A stretch of DNA of 45,090 nucleotides from an uncultured Shinella sp. (GCF_946479415.1 NZ_CAMLFY010000024.1:1-45090), one strand, 5' to 3'; positions 1 through 8,819 are shown, numbered from the stretch's first letter. Numbers and translations: made by a program. Notes: generated by a model not told the origin, from the sequence alone.

Positions 1-719
1 GCCATCAGCAGCGACATGCCGAGGCCGACGCCGAAGAAGGCGGAGCCGACGGCAAAACCCACCGACCGCTTGGCAATATGGGCCGCCGGCTTCAAGGCCG
101 GATGCGGAACGGCCATCAGAAGCAGGAAGAACAGCGCCGCAAGGCCCGACCGCACGGCCATTGCGGTAAACGGTTCGACGCCACTCGCCATTGCCGGCCT
201 GGCAGCAAGGCTGCCGAGCGCCTGACCGAAAGCGGTGACCACACCAAGCACGATGCCGAGCCACGGCGTCTTGTTTTTACCACCCTTGGCCTTCGAAGAC
301 GAACGGGCACCAATGGCCAGCATGATGCCCGCCAGCACACAGCCTATGCCGATACCCTGCTGGCCCGACAGGGTTTCCCCGAGGAAGATATAGCCGAGCA
401 CGACGGCGAAGGGCGAGGCGAGCGAGAACAGCATGGCCGTGGTGCGCGGACCGGCTGCATAGATCGTCGCGAAATAGGTGGTGCTCGCGATGATGATGCC
501 GAACAGGCTGGAGACGGCGAGGTAACCGAACTGCCAGAGTTCCACCGTGCGCCAGCCGCCGAGGACGAGCGACACCGCCCCGGTCATCAGAAAGGCCGCG
601 ATCATCTGCAGGCGGGCGAGATCGAAGAGCGGCAGGCGGCCCTGCAATTCGCTGACGAGCATGCCGCTCATCGCAATGCAGACGGCGGCGGAAAGAGCGA
701 GGATTTCAGCGATATACAT
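1..719 (-). CDS. EamA/DMT-family transporter (3' end outside the window)
   Basis: Reading leftwards from the ATG at 717-719 gives an open frame to the window edge (about 239 residues), starting MYIAEILALSAAV. It is a chain of hydrophobic helices in two halves, as in the 10-TM drug/metabolite transporter family; the first half ends with the typical LASPFAVVLGYIFLGE segment of EamA domains. A charged linker (about residues 140-150, rich in K, S, G) separates the halves. The substrate cannot be told from sequence. It follows the amidohydrolase on the same strand, so it may export a product of, or act with, the upstream catabolic genes. No SD precedes the ATG: a perfect hairpin (721-753) ends one base before it. 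The C-terminus is missing because of the window edge. Confidence 0.85.
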   Translation of the reverse strand, partial: MYIAEILALSAAVCIAMSGMLVSELQGRLPLFDLARLQMIAAFLMTGAVSLVLGGWRTVELWQFGYLAVSSLFGIIIASTTYFATIYAAGPRTTAMLFSLASPFAVVLGYIFLGETLSGQQGIGIGCVLAGIMLAIGARSSSKAKGGKNKTPWLGIVLGVVTAFGQALGSLAARPAMASGVEPFTAMAVRSGLAALFFLLLMAVPHPALKPAAHIAKRSVGFAVGSAFFGVGLGMSLLM

Positions 720-720
720 G

Positions 721-753
721 GATAGGCCGGGCAATTGACTTGCCCGGCCTATC
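721..753 (-). other. perfect 14-bp stem-loop abutting the EamA start codon
   Basis: Arms 721-734 and 740-753 are exact reverse complements around a 5-base loop (735-739). On the minus strand the stem ends one base before the ATG at 719 and occupies the place where an SD would be. No T-tract follows, so it is not a standard intrinsic terminator. It could end or attenuate the amidohydrolase transcript, or mask translation of the transporter. Confidence 0.7.
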
Positions 754-791
754 GCACGGATTAGCCCTGGACGATAGGGCCAGTTTCGGGA

Positions 792-2462
792 TCACGCCTG
801 GTAGGTGACCCGGCCGTCGCAGATGGTGGTGACCGGACGCACCGTCGCGAGCTTGTCAAAGTCGGTCGCCTCGACATCGGCATCGAGCACGACGATATCG
901 GCGAGATAACCCGGCTTCAGCACGCCCTTGCGGTCTTCCATATATTCGACCCAGGCGCCGTTCTTCGTATAGGCGGCGAGCGTCTCGTGCAGCGACAGGC
1001 GCTCGTCCTTCATGCCTTCCTTCCACACCTCGCGCGACATGGCGCACTGGATGCAGTTCATGGGATCGAGCGGCGAGACCGGCCAGTCGGTTGCAAACAC
1101 AATCGGTGCGCCGGCATCGACCAGCGTGCGCCAGGCAAAGGCATAGGGCCAGCGATCTTCGCCGATATAGGAGAGATACGGCTCCAGCGGCAGGCCGGCG
1201 CTGCCCGGCGGATGCGTCGGCTGCATGGAGGCGATGGTGCCGAGTTCCTTGAAGCGCTTGATATCGTCGGGATGCACCACTTCGATATGCTCGATGCGGT
1301 TGCGGCTGTCGCGCTTGCCGTTGGCCTTGATGGCCGCCTCATAGCCGTTCAGCACCATACGCACCGCGCCGTCTCCGATGGCATGCACGGCGACCGGCAG
1401 GCCGAGCTTGTCGGAAGCGATGGCGACATCGTTGAAATGCTCCTGCGAGAAGAGCGGATCACCCTTCAGGCCGGGCTGGTGCGCGTAGTCATCGACGAAC
1501 ACCGCAGTGCCGGATTCCGTGACGCCATCCATGAACAGCTTGACGAAGTTCGAGCGAAGACGGTCCGAATTGAACCGCTCGCGCCATGCCGCTGCCTTGG
1601 CTTCAAGGTCGGAGAGCGGCATGAAGTTCTTCATGTGGAAGGGCATGCGCACGCGCACCGGCAGGCCGACGGTCTTTTCGATCTCGTCGAGCATTTCAAG
1701 CTGGTAAAGGCTGCCATCCATGTTCTGCAATGACGTGATGCCGAGCGAGGCGACGTAGGCAAGACCTTCCTTGAGGATATCGATATCTCCGGCGCGTTCC
1801 TCGGCCGTTACATGCTCAGGATCGCCGCCTGTGCCCACGCCAAGCATTTCCCTGCCGCCCGTTTCACTAAGCGATGAGACCGGTCGGATGGCGTTGCTTT
1901 CACGCAGTTCGCCGCTGGCGAGACCGTCCTCAGCCATGACGATCTCGTTGCCGACGCCGACGTCGCGCCCCTCCAGAATGCCGCCCATCTTCAAGGCGAG
2001 CGTGTTGGCCCAGGCGGTGTGATGGTCGGGCGCGAAGATCAGGACCGCACGATCCGGCAGGATGCGGTCGAGGTGGTGGCGCGTCATGCGCTCGTCATCG
2101 GAGAGGATCGTGTAGTCGGCGTGCTGGGCGATCAGCAACTGGCGCTCGGGATATTCGGCCGCATAGGCCTTCAGCGCCTTGTCGAGCGCGTCGAAGCCCT
2201 TCATGCCGTAGAGCGACAGTTCGCGCAGTTCGGCGGAGCCGCCGAAAATGTGCATATGCGCCTCGTTGAAACCCGGCAGGACTGTCGCGCCCTTGGCGTC
2301 GATCACATGCGTATCTGGGCCGGAAAAGGCATCGATCTGGGCTTCCGACCCGACGGCGAGAATGCGGTTGCCGGAAACGGCAATGGCACTCGCACGCGGA
2401 TTGGCCTCGTCCATCGTCAGCACCCGCGCATTGCGGATGATAAAACTCGCTTCGGTCTGCAT
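792..2462 (-). CDS. YtcJ-type amidohydrolase (amidohydrolase family 3)
   Basis: A 556-residue metal-dependent hydrolase of the YtcJ/amidohydrolase-3 family, cytoplasmic (no signal peptide). The N-terminal beta-sandwich (FIIRNARVLTMDEANPRA) is followed by the metal-binding HxH in GFNEAHMHIFGG (about residues 70-80). Later come VAVHAIGDGAV and RIEHIEVVHPDD with the expected His residues, and ATDWPVSPLDP with the catalytic Asp. The C-terminal strands (GYLADIVVLDAD) close the sandwich. The frame is open further upstream, but the ATG at 2462 has GAGGAAG just before it and matches the family N-terminus. It lies 20 bp after the serine hydrolase gene, so probably co-transcribed. Family members cleave amide or cyclic amide bonds; the substrate here is unknown. 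Confidence 0.9.
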   Translation of the reverse strand: MQTEASFIIRNARVLTMDEANPRASAIAVSGNRILAVGSEAQIDAFSGPDTHVIDAKGATVLPGFNEAHMHIFGGSAELRELSLYGMKGFDALDKALKAYAAEYPERQLLIAQHADYTILSDDERMTRHHLDRILPDRAVLIFAPDHHTAWANTLALKMGGILEGRDVGVGNEIVMAEDGLASGELRESNAIRPVSSLSETGGREMLGVGTGGDPEHVTAEERAGDIDILKEGLAYVASLGITSLQNMDGSLYQLEMLDEIEKTVGLPVRVRMPFHMKNFMPLSDLEAKAAAWRERFNSDRLRSNFVKLFMDGVTESGTAVFVDDYAHQPGLKGDPLFSQEHFNDVAIASDKLGLPVAVHAIGDGAVRMVLNGYEAAIKANGKRDSRNRIEHIEVVHPDDIKRFKELGTIASMQPTHPPGSAGLPLEPYLSYIGEDRWPYAFAWRTLVDAGAPIVFATDWPVSPLDPMNCIQCAMSREVWKEGMKDERLSLHETLAAYTKNGAWVEYMEDRKGVLKPGYLADIVVLDADVEATDFDKLATVRPVTTICDGRVTYQA

Positions 2463-2482
2463 GCGTGCTTCCTCGGTATTTT

Positions 2483-3664
2483 CTAGATTGTCCGGCGGCA
2501 AAGCGCCCGGAAGAACGTAAAAATGTCCTGGTTTTCCTCGTCGCCCAGCGGCTCCGGATGGGAGGAGAATTTGACGATGACGGTTTCCGTGCTCGGATCG
2601 ACGTAGAGCCATTGACCATGGATACCGATGGCGCAGAAGGCTTGGTCGGCTTCGCCGGACTGATACCATTGGCTGCGGTAGCGCCCGTTCGGCAGGTCGA
2701 CATTCCGGCCCTGTTGCCAGGCTTCGCGGTCGCCGTTTTCCTGCATGTCGCGGATCCAGGCGACAGGGATAATCTGCTTGCCGTCACGCGCGCCGTCATT
2801 GCGCAGGAGTTCGCCGAGGCGGGCCAGATCACGCGCCGTCATGGAGACGCCGCCGGCCGTGCGCGGCGTACCGATCGCATCGACCGTGATATCGGCAAGT
2901 CCTTTGGCGCCCATCGGCTTCCAGAGCAGATCGGAGGTGAGATCGGCGAAACGGGCGCCCGTCGCGCGCTCGATGATCACGCCGAGCAGGTCGGCATTCG
3001 GCGACGCATAGTAAAACGCGCCGCCATGCGGGCGCTCGGCCTTCTGCAAGGTCAGCAGGAAAGCAGCAAGGTTTTCCGGCTCGGCCTCCGGCATCGGCGG
3101 ATTCCACAACATCGAGCGGCGATAGCGGGCGAACGCGCCGTAGGGATCAAGATAGGCTTCCTCGAAATCCAGGCTGACGCGCATGTCGAGCACGTCGCGA
3201 TAGGTGCAGTCGCCATAAACGCTGCCCCTGGCTTCCGGCAGGTAGTCCGTCACCGGACGATCGGTATCGAGAATGCCGTCCGCTTCCAGAATACCGGAAA
3301 TGATCGCCGTCAGAGACTTGGAAATGGAAAAGACGAGATGCGGTGCATCGGGATCGGTATGCGCGGCATAATATTCCGCGACGACCTCGCCCTTGCGCAT
3401 CATCACGAAGGCATCCGTATGGGCGAATTCCAGAAAGGCGCGCGCCGTCTCTGTGCCGGCAAGGCCGGTCTCCATCGAGGCGTCCAGGAACGTATCGCTG
3501 GCGAGCGGACGTTCCGCGACCACCGTTTCGGCCGCGATCACAGCCGTCGGCACGAAATCGCGAACGTTCTGGAAAGTCCAGCGGCTGTAGGGGGCGGTGC
3601 GCCAATTGGCGAGCGTCACATCGGCACGGGCGAAGCCGTGCTTGTCCTTAAATGTCTTGATCAT
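2483..3664 (-). CDS. beta-lactamase-fold serine hydrolase (class C / NylB-like)
   Basis: A 393-residue protein of the class C beta-lactamase / penicillin-binding-like superfamily. The nucleophile motif SxxK is visible as SISK in HLVFSISKSLTA, and the tyrosine motif is probably FYYASPN. The overall layout resembles 6-aminohexanoate-dimer hydrolase (NylB) and related esterases/amidases more than true beta-lactamases. No signal peptide is seen, so a cytoplasmic role is likely. The ATG at 3664 is chosen although its SD is weak; a TTG at 3712 with AGAGGA upstream would add 16 residues encoded within a hairpin. Its place between the polyamine-type binding protein and an amidohydrolase suggests it hydrolyses the imported compound. 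This is inference; substrate unknown. Confidence 0.85.
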   Translation of the reverse strand: MIKTFKDKHGFARADVTLANWRTAPYSRWTFQNVRDFVPTAVIAAETVVAERPLASDTFLDASMETGLAGTETARAFLEFAHTDAFVMMRKGEVVAEYYAAHTDPDAPHLVFSISKSLTAIISGILEADGILDTDRPVTDYLPEARGSVYGDCTYRDVLDMRVSLDFEEAYLDPYGAFARYRRSMLWNPPMPEAEPENLAAFLLTLQKAERPHGGAFYYASPNADLLGVIIERATGARFADLTSDLLWKPMGAKGLADITVDAIGTPRTAGGVSMTARDLARLGELLRNDGARDGKQIIPVAWIRDMQENGDREAWQQGRNVDLPNGRYRSQWYQSGEADQAFCAIGIHGQWLYVDPSTETVIVKFSSHPEPLGDEENQDIFTFFRALCRRTI

Positions 3665-3682
3665 AGAAAAACCCAACCCGAT

Positions 3683-3708
3683 CGCGGGAGAGCCAAGGCC
3701 CTCCCGCG
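3683..3708 (-). other. stem-loop after the first binding-protein gene
   Basis: Arms 3683-3690 (CGCGGGAG) and 3701-3708 are exact reverse complements with a 10-base loop. It lies between the binding-protein stop and the serine hydrolase start, without a T-tract. It may stabilise the upstream mRNA or reduce read-through. Confidence 0.55.
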
Positions 3709-3740
3709 TCAAGCTGTCCTCTTTGTGCGGGCAGTGCCGC

Positions 3741-4781
3741 TTACTTCTGCAGTTCCGTCCAGATCTTCGTGTAGAGCTGCTGCGTTTCCGGTTCGCAGCT
3801 CGCGAGGAACGAGCCTGCGGCTTCGAACTCAGCCGGCACCGTCAGTTCCGGTGCCGACTGCATTTCGGCCGGAAGGAATTTTTCCGAACCCTTGATGCCG
3901 TTGGAGTATTTGGCGAATGCGGAGATCAATGCCGCATTCTCCGGTTCCATGATGAAATTCATGAACAGCTTGGCATTGTCGGTGTTCTTCGCGTCCTTCA
4001 GGATCGCGACGCTATCCATGAAGAAGGGGAAGCCTTCCTTGGGATAACCGAACTTGATGTCCGCATTCTTCAGGCGCGACCGCATGATGGCGCCGTTCCA
4101 ATAATAGACGGCGGAGTAGTCGCCGGCCGGCAGCTTTTCAGTCACGCTGTAGTCCATGGCGAGCCACTTAGACTTCGCCTCGACGAGCTTGTCGCGGACC
4201 TTGCGCAGGACGTCCTTGTCCATCGTGCACCATTCGCCGCCAAAGTACTTGATCGTTGCGAAGAGCACGTCGTTCATTTCAGGCGCGACGTTGATCTTGC
4301 CGGCCAGTTCCGGCGGTGGATCGAGGAAGATCGCCGACGTGTTGATATCGCCGCTGTAGACCTTGGTGTTCACACCGATACCCGTCAGACCCCACTGCCA
4401 CGGAACGGTGTAGTGACGGCCGGGATCCCAGGGAACATCGACCCAACGCGGATCGACATTCTTGAAGTTTTCCATCTGGTCCGGACGCGCCTCCTGCAAA
4501 AGGCCTTCCTTGACCCAGATCGAAACATAGTTCGATGAGGGCACCACGATGTCGAAGCCATGGCCACCGGCGCGAACCTTGGCGAGCGCGGTGTCGTTCG
4601 AGTCATAGTCGGTGACGGTCACCTTGACGTCGAATTTCTGCTCGAACTTCTTGATCAGTTCCGGGTTGGTATAGTCACCCCAGTTGTAGATGTTCAGCTC
4701 GCCAGCGGCCGAAGCGGCATTGGCCAATGCCAGCGTTGCAATAGCAGCAATTGCGCTTGTCGTGATCAATTTTGTTTTCAC
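3741..4781 (-). CDS. spermidine/putrescine-type ABC substrate-binding protein (PotD/PotF family)
   Basis: A 346-residue periplasmic binding protein. A classic signal peptide with AxA cleavage (ANAASAAG) covers about residues 1-26, followed by ELNIYNWGDYTNPELI, the PotD/PotF-family opening. The mid part has DIVVPSSNYVSIWVKEGLL, also typical. The start is GTG at 4781 with GAGAGGAA upstream; no ATG fits. It is the fourth gene of an ATPase-permease-permease-binding protein operon and is separated by 15 bp from the upstream permease. The family binds polyamines but also other cationic amines and opines, so the ligand is open; the adjacent hydrolases suggest an amide-containing compound. Confidence 0.92.
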   Translation of the reverse strand: MKTKLITTSAIAAIATLALANAASAAGELNIYNWGDYTNPELIKKFEQKFDVKVTVTDYDSNDTALAKVRAGGHGFDIVVPSSNYVSIWVKEGLLQEARPDQMENFKNVDPRWVDVPWDPGRHYTVPWQWGLTGIGVNTKVYSGDINTSAIFLDPPPELAGKINVAPEMNDVLFATIKYFGGEWCTMDKDVLRKVRDKLVEAKSKWLAMDYSVTEKLPAGDYSAVYYWNGAIMRSRLKNADIKFGYPKEGFPFFMDSVAILKDAKNTDNAKLFMNFIMEPENAALISAFAKYSNGIKGSEKFLPAEMQSAPELTVPAEFEAAGSFLASCEPETQQLYTKIWTELQK

Positions 4782-4796
4782 TTTTGTTCCTCTCTA

Positions 4797-5600
4797 TTAC
4801 TGTTTTCGCTTATTGATGAAGAAGAAGATCACGACGAGGACCGTGGAAAGCGCCAGGAAGACCGTCGCGATGGCATTAATTTCAGGTGTCGTCTCACGCC
4901 TCAGCTGCCCAAGCATGTAGGTCGGCAGCGTATCCTGCCCGCCGGATTTCACAAATTCCGTGATGACGACGTCATCCAGCGAGATCACGAAAGCCAGCAT
5001 GAAACCTGCAATGACCGCAGGACGCAACAGCGGCAGCGTCACATGCCGGAAAGTCTTCCAGCTTGTTGCGTAGAGATCGGCTGCCGCCCGTTCGAGTGTA
5101 AGGTCCATGCTTTCCAATCGGGCGCGGATCGGCAGATAGGCAAAGGGAATGCAGAAGGCGGTATGTGCGATGATGAGGTAGCCGAGCCCCGAATAACCGG
5201 TCCAGACCTTGATGCGCGAGAATACGATCAGCAACGCCACCGCGGTCACGATTTCCGGCACCATCAGGGGTTGGTTGATGAGCGAGTACTTGAAGGTGAG
5301 GCCGCGATAGGGCTGCGTCCGGGTCGTGGCGAGCGCTGCCATCGTCGCTGCGATCGTCGCCAGAAAGGCTGCCCACAGCGCGATGATCAGCGAGCGGAGC
5401 GCGGCGTCCTGAACCGCCGAGTTCTGCCAGGCCGATACGAACCATTTCGACGAGAAGCCACCCCATTGCGAGAGGGATTCGGCGCCGTTGAAGGAGTAGA
5501 CGACCAGTGCGGCAATCGGCAGATAAAGCGCGAAGAACGTAAAGAGCGTGATGAAGCCGAAGCCGGGCTGCGCGCGGATGTCGAAGCGTTTTCTAAACAT
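4797..5600 (-). CDS. ABC transporter inner-membrane permease, PotC-like
   Basis: A 267-residue inner-membrane permease of the BPD_transp_1 family with about six membrane helices (first: TLFTFFALYLPIAALVVYSF). The EAA-type cytoplasmic loop that contacts the ATPase is seen as ERAAADLYATSWKTFRHVTLPLLRP. The N-terminal pattern LPIAALVVYSFNGAE is typical of PotC/YdcV-type subunits. The ATG at 5600 is chosen because of the strong SD GGAGGTAA; it overlaps the end of the upstream permease by 8 bp, implying translational coupling. It should pair with the PotB-like subunit at 5593-6516. Confidence 0.92.
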   Translation of the reverse strand: MFRKRFDIRAQPGFGFITLFTFFALYLPIAALVVYSFNGAESLSQWGGFSSKWFVSAWQNSAVQDAALRSLIIALWAAFLATIAATMAALATTRTQPYRGLTFKYSLINQPLMVPEIVTAVALLIVFSRIKVWTGYSGLGYLIIAHTAFCIPFAYLPIRARLESMDLTLERAAADLYATSWKTFRHVTLPLLRPAVIAGFMLAFVISLDDVVITEFVKSGGQDTLPTYMLGQLRRETTPEINAIATVFLALSTVLVVIFFFINKRKQ

Positions 5601-6516
5601 GGCCGTTACCTCCGCGCGAGGCGTTGCGGACATAGACCACCAGGGCCGCCGTCACCAGGATCATCAGGGTGATCGACATCGCCGCCCCCAGAGGCCAGTT
5701 GCGGCCGGAGCCGAACTGCATCTCGATAAGGTTGCCGAGCATCATGTTCTTTCCGCCACCGAGAACGCGGGGAATGACGTAGGCGCCAAGCGAGGGAATG
5801 AAAACCAGGATCGAGCCCGCGATAATGCCGGGCCGCACCAGCGGAATCACGATCCGCCGAAGGACCTGGAAGCGCGACGCGTAAAGATCGTATCCGGCTT
5901 CCACCAAACGGAAATCCAGCTTCTCGATCGACGCATAGAGCGGCAACACCATGAGCGGCAGGTAGACATAGGTCATGCCGAGCAGGTTGGCCGTGTCGGT
6001 ATAGATGATCTGCAGGGGACTTTTGATCACGCCGAGCCAGAGAAGCGCGGTGTTGAGAAGGCCTTCGTTGCGGATGACCTGCTGCATCGCGAAGGTCCGG
6101 ATCAGAAGATTGGTCCAGAAGGGGATCGTCACCAGGAAGACCCAGATTTCGCGGGTATGGAGCGGGCGCGTGGCTATGAAATAGGCCGTTGGGAAGCCGA
6201 AGATGACGGTGAGCAAAGTCGTGAAGAACGACAGTTTGATCGAGCGCCATATGATGGAGAGATGCGCATCCGCTATACCCAGCGTGTCGTCGAAAATATC
6301 GCGTTCGAAAAAGACGGAACTCCAGCCCTCCAGAGAGAACTGGCCGAATTTCACATCGCCGTAATCCCCCTTCGCCATGAAGGAATAGACCAGCATGACA
6401 AAAAGCGGGCCGATGGCTGCAAAGAAGATGATCAGCAGCGCCGGCGTACTCAAGAGCCAGCGGGACCGGATATCCTTTTTCCTGGCCGCCAGAGCGGCCT
6501 CTTGTGCACCGCTCAT
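5593..6516 (-). CDS. ABC transporter inner-membrane permease, PotB-like
   Basis: A 307-residue permease of the PotB/YdcU type: N-terminal helix STPALLIIFFAAIGPLFVMLVYSF, a long periplasmic loop (about residues 40-90), then five more helices. The EAA loop is VEAGYDLYASRFQVLRRIVIPLVRPG (shown here only in part as AGYDLYASRFQVLRRI). The ATG at 6516 has GAGGGA six bases upstream; a TTG at 6522 would overlap the ATPase stop and is less likely. It lies just after the ATPase gene and overlaps the next permease, so all four importer genes form one transcript. Confidence 0.92.
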   Translation of the reverse strand: MSGAQEAALAARKKDIRSRWLLSTPALLIIFFAAIGPLFVMLVYSFMAKGDYGDVKFGQFSLEGWSSVFFERDIFDDTLGIADAHLSIIWRSIKLSFFTTLLTVIFGFPTAYFIATRPLHTREIWVFLVTIPFWTNLLIRTFAMQQVIRNEGLLNTALLWLGVIKSPLQIIYTDTANLLGMTYVYLPLMVLPLYASIEKLDFRLVEAGYDLYASRFQVLRRIVIPLVRPGIIAGSILVFIPSLGAYVIPRVLGGGKNMMLGNLIEMQFGSGRNWPLGAAMSITLMILVTAALVVYVRNASRGGNGHV

Positions 6517-6518
6517 CC

Positions 6519-7619
6519 TCAATCCCTCAATATCTGGGCGACATCATCACTGAAGTCGATGCCGACAGCGTCCCCCTTTGAGAAGCCGCAGTGGCCGCTG
6601 CGGGCATTCTGCTGACGCACCATGAAGGCCGTACCATCATCGAGCCGGATATGCAGATGGGTATCGGTTCCGAGATAAACGATATCGTGCACGGTGCCGC
6701 GCAAGGCGGAACCGGCAGAGGCAGCCGCAACGCGCGCATGCTCGGGCCGTACGACGATCGTCACATTTCCGCCCGGCGTCAGATCGGCGGGAAAGCTCGC
6801 GGATATTTCCGCACCGGATGTGAGGCGCACGCTCGCCCGGTTTCCCGAAACCGACACGACATCGGCCTGCAGGAAGTTCGTCTCGCCGATGAAGTCGGCG
6901 ACGAAACGCTCGGCCGGACGGTCGTAGATATCCCAAGGCGAGCCCACCTGCCGCACCGTGCCCGTCGACATGACGGCGATGCGATCGGACATGGTGAGCG
7001 CCTCTTCCTGGTCGTGCGTGACGAAGACGAAGGTGATGCCGGTTTCAAGCTGCAGGCGCTTCAGCTCCATCTGCATGGACTTGCGCAGCTTCAGATCGAG
7101 CGCCGAAAGCGGCTCGTCGAGCAGAAGCACCTTCGGCCGCGGCGCAAGGGCACGCGCCAGCGCCACGCGCTGCTGCTGGCCGCCGGAGAGCTGCGTGACC
7201 GGATTGTTGCCGCGTCCATCCAGATGAACAAGCTTCAGCATATCCTTGACGACGCTGTCGATTTCCGATTTCGGCCTGCCGAGCATCTTCAGGCCGAAAC
7301 CGATATTTTCGGCCACCGTCAGATGCGGGAAGAGCGCGTAATTCTGGAAGACCGTGTTGACCGGCCGCTGGTTCGGCAGAAGGCTGGAAATATCCACGCC
7401 ATCGAGCAGGACCTGCCCTTCGGTCGGCAGCTCGAAGCCGGCGATCATGCGCAGCAACGTCGTCTTTCCGCAGCCCGATGGGCCGAGAAGCGTGAAGAAC
7501 TCGTTCGAGCGGATATCCAGCGTCACATTGTCGACGGCCTGAAAGGCGCCGAACCATTTCTTGATGCCATGCAGGCCTATGGCCCCACCATGGGCTGCGG
7601 TCGTTCGGGTGTCAGTCAT
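6519..7619 (-). CDS. ABC transporter ATP-binding protein, PotA-like
   Basis: A 366-residue ATPase of the CUT1/POPT class. Walker A GPSGCGKT is at residues 46-53; the signature [15 protein letters not shown], Walker B VLLLDEP and the switch His ([11 protein letters not shown]) follow in order. The C-terminal third is the TOBE domain found in PotA ([13 protein letters not shown] onwards). The ATG at 7619 has GGGGAA upstream; the frame is open for 16 more codons without support. It is the first gene of the minus-strand importer/hydrolase operon and faces the GntR regulator across a 259-bp divergent promoter region. Confidence 0.93.
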   Translation of the reverse strand: MTDTRTTAAHGGAIGLHGIKKWFGAFQAVDNVTLDIRSNEFFTLLGPSGCGKTTLLRMIAGFELPTEGQVLLDGVDISSLLPNQRPVNTVFQNYALFPHLTVAENIGFGLKMLGRPKSEIDSVVKDMLKLVHLDGRGNNPVTQLSGGQQQRVALARALAPRPKVLLLDEPLSALDLKLRKSMQMELKRLQLETGITFVFVTHDQEEALTMSDRIAVMSTGTVRQVGSPWDIYDRPAERFVADFIGETNFLQADVVSVSGNRASVRLTSGAEISASFPADLTPGGNVTIVVRPEHARVAAASAGSALRGTVHDIVYLGTDTHLHIRLDDGTAFMVRQQNARSGHCGFSKGDAVGIDFSDDVAQILRD

Positions 7620-7728
7620 CGGTTCCCCGTTTATCGACCAGCGCGCCCCGAGCTTCCTCTGCCCCAAACCGCCGGCTGTCCTCTGTCCGGCCGCTAATCA
7701 CGGCTCTTATGTGATAGGCTTGTCTTGC

Positions 7729-7761
7729 TTATGATCACAACAAATCATAATTTGATCAAAT
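7729..7761. promoter_or_regulatory. candidate operators in the gntR / ABC operon divergent promoter
   Basis: Two AT-rich dyads lie side by side: TTATGAT (7729-7735) with ATCATAA (7744-7750) around 8 bases, and the perfect palindrome ATTTGATCAAAT (7750-7761). They sit between the divergent GntR gene and the importer operon, where an autoregulated FCD-type GntR repressor would bind. The assignment is positional; no binding consensus was tested. Confidence 0.4.
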
Positions 7762-7878
7762 CTGTAAAGGGTCATTTTGAGCTTTGCGCGATTATCAGTT
7801 TTGCGTGCAAACCCCAGAGAACTCAGCCCAGAGACGATAGCCGGCACGGCCGGTTCCGGCAGAGGGGAGGATATCAGT

Positions 7879-8577
7879 ATGCTGGTCGCAGCCGGGAGGG
7901 AAGCGTCCGAATCCGCCAAACAATGGGTCTATCGCGTGCTGCGGCGGAATGTGATGACGGGGCAGTTCGAGCCGGGAGAGGCGGTGACGATCAATGGCCT
8001 TGCCGAAGCGCTCGGCGTCAGCGCCATGCCGGTGCGCGAGGCCTTGCACCGCCTCGTCGCCGATGGCGCTTTGGAACTTCTCGACAACAGGCGCGTGCGC
8101 GTGCCGGATCTTGATCCGCAACGCTTCGAAGAAGTGTTGGAGGCGCGTATCGCGCTTGAAACCCGCGCGGCCGAACGCGCGATGCCCTTCATCGACGACA
8201 TCAGGCTGGCCCGCCTCAAGGCCTTCGACCAGCAGGCGGACCAGGCGCTCGCCGTCGGTAATTTCAAGCGGCTGGTGGAAGCGAATTTTGACTTCCATCG
8301 CTGTCTCTACGAAGCGCGGCCCGGCACGATCATACTGCCGCTCATTGAATCTCTCTGGCTGCGGCTCGGTCCCTTCATGCGGCGGGCTGGCGAGACCTTG
8401 TCGCAGACCTATCAGGTCGATCGTCATGCCGAAGCGCTTGCCGCCATCGCAAGACAGGATGGCGAGGCGCTCAAGGCCGCCATAACCGCCGACATCAGAG
8501 ACGGGACCGGCCACCTCGGCCGCGGCCATTTCGAGCGGGTCGGTACGCTTGGAAATCAAGGCCGAACGATCTTTTAG
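7879..8577 (+). CDS. GntR-family transcriptional regulator (FadR/FCD subfamily)
   Basis: A 232-residue regulator: N-terminal winged helix-turn-helix (about residues 15-75, with TINGLAEALGVSAMPVREALHRL) and a C-terminal helical FCD domain (about 85-215) with the metal/ligand-binding His pattern in ANFDFHRCLYEA and later VDRHAEALAAI. The frame is open back to 7777, but the ATG at 7879 has GAGGGGAGG eight bases upstream. FCD regulators usually repress a nearby catabolic operon and are released by a small acid or its metabolite. Divergent placement makes the 792-7619 operon its likely target. Confidence 0.9.
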   Translation: MLVAAGREASESAKQWVYRVLRRNVMTGQFEPGEAVTINGLAEALGVSAMPVREALHRLVADGALELLDNRRVRVPDLDPQRFEEVLEARIALETRAAERAMPFIDDIRLARLKAFDQQADQALAVGNFKRLVEANFDFHRCLYEARPGTIILPLIESLWLRLGPFMRRAGETLSQTYQVDRHAEALAAIARQDGEALKAAITADIRDGTGHLGRGHFERVGTLGNQGRTIF

Positions 8578-8651
8578 GCGACCGAACGCTTGCGGCCGGC
8601 ACCGCATCGCCGCTAAGTCTCTTGCCGAATAGCAGCGCGACGGAGGACACC

Positions 8652-8813
8652 TTGAACGACAACAATGTTCTGAAATTCGAACCCCGCAAACCGAAGCAGG
8701 AAAAGAAGCCTGTCGCGCCGGGACCGAAAAAGGGACTGGTCTGGCTCGCCGTTGTCGTCGTAATCGCCCTTGTCTGGGCTTACTATCAGTTCGTTGCGCC
8801 GGCGAGCCTGTAA
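8652..8813 (+). CDS. small single-pass membrane protein, function unknown
   Basis: A 53-residue protein: a charged, proline/lysine-rich N-terminal half (KFEPRKPKQEKKPVAPGPKK) then one hydrophobic helix (LVWLAVVVVIALVWAYYQF) ending at the C-terminus. The TTG at 8652 is chosen because CGGAGGA lies five bases upstream; an ATG at 8622 has no SD. I do not recognise a family with a known function. It follows the GntR gene by 74 bp on the same strand and may be co-transcribed; its stop is 6 bp from the convergent flavoenzyme gene. Confidence 0.65.
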   Translation: MNDNNVLKFEPRKPKQEKKPVAPGPKKGLVWLAVVVVIALVWAYYQFVAPASL

Positions 8814-8819
8814 GCATCC

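Noticed and set aside
78..725. Plus-strand ORF of 215 codons
   Set aside because: Shadow of the minus-strand EamA gene; arginine/histidine-rich, no recognisable motif.
2465..3895. Plus-strand ORF of 476 codons
   Set aside because: Antisense to the serine hydrolase and binding-protein genes; high GC third positions create long shadow frames.
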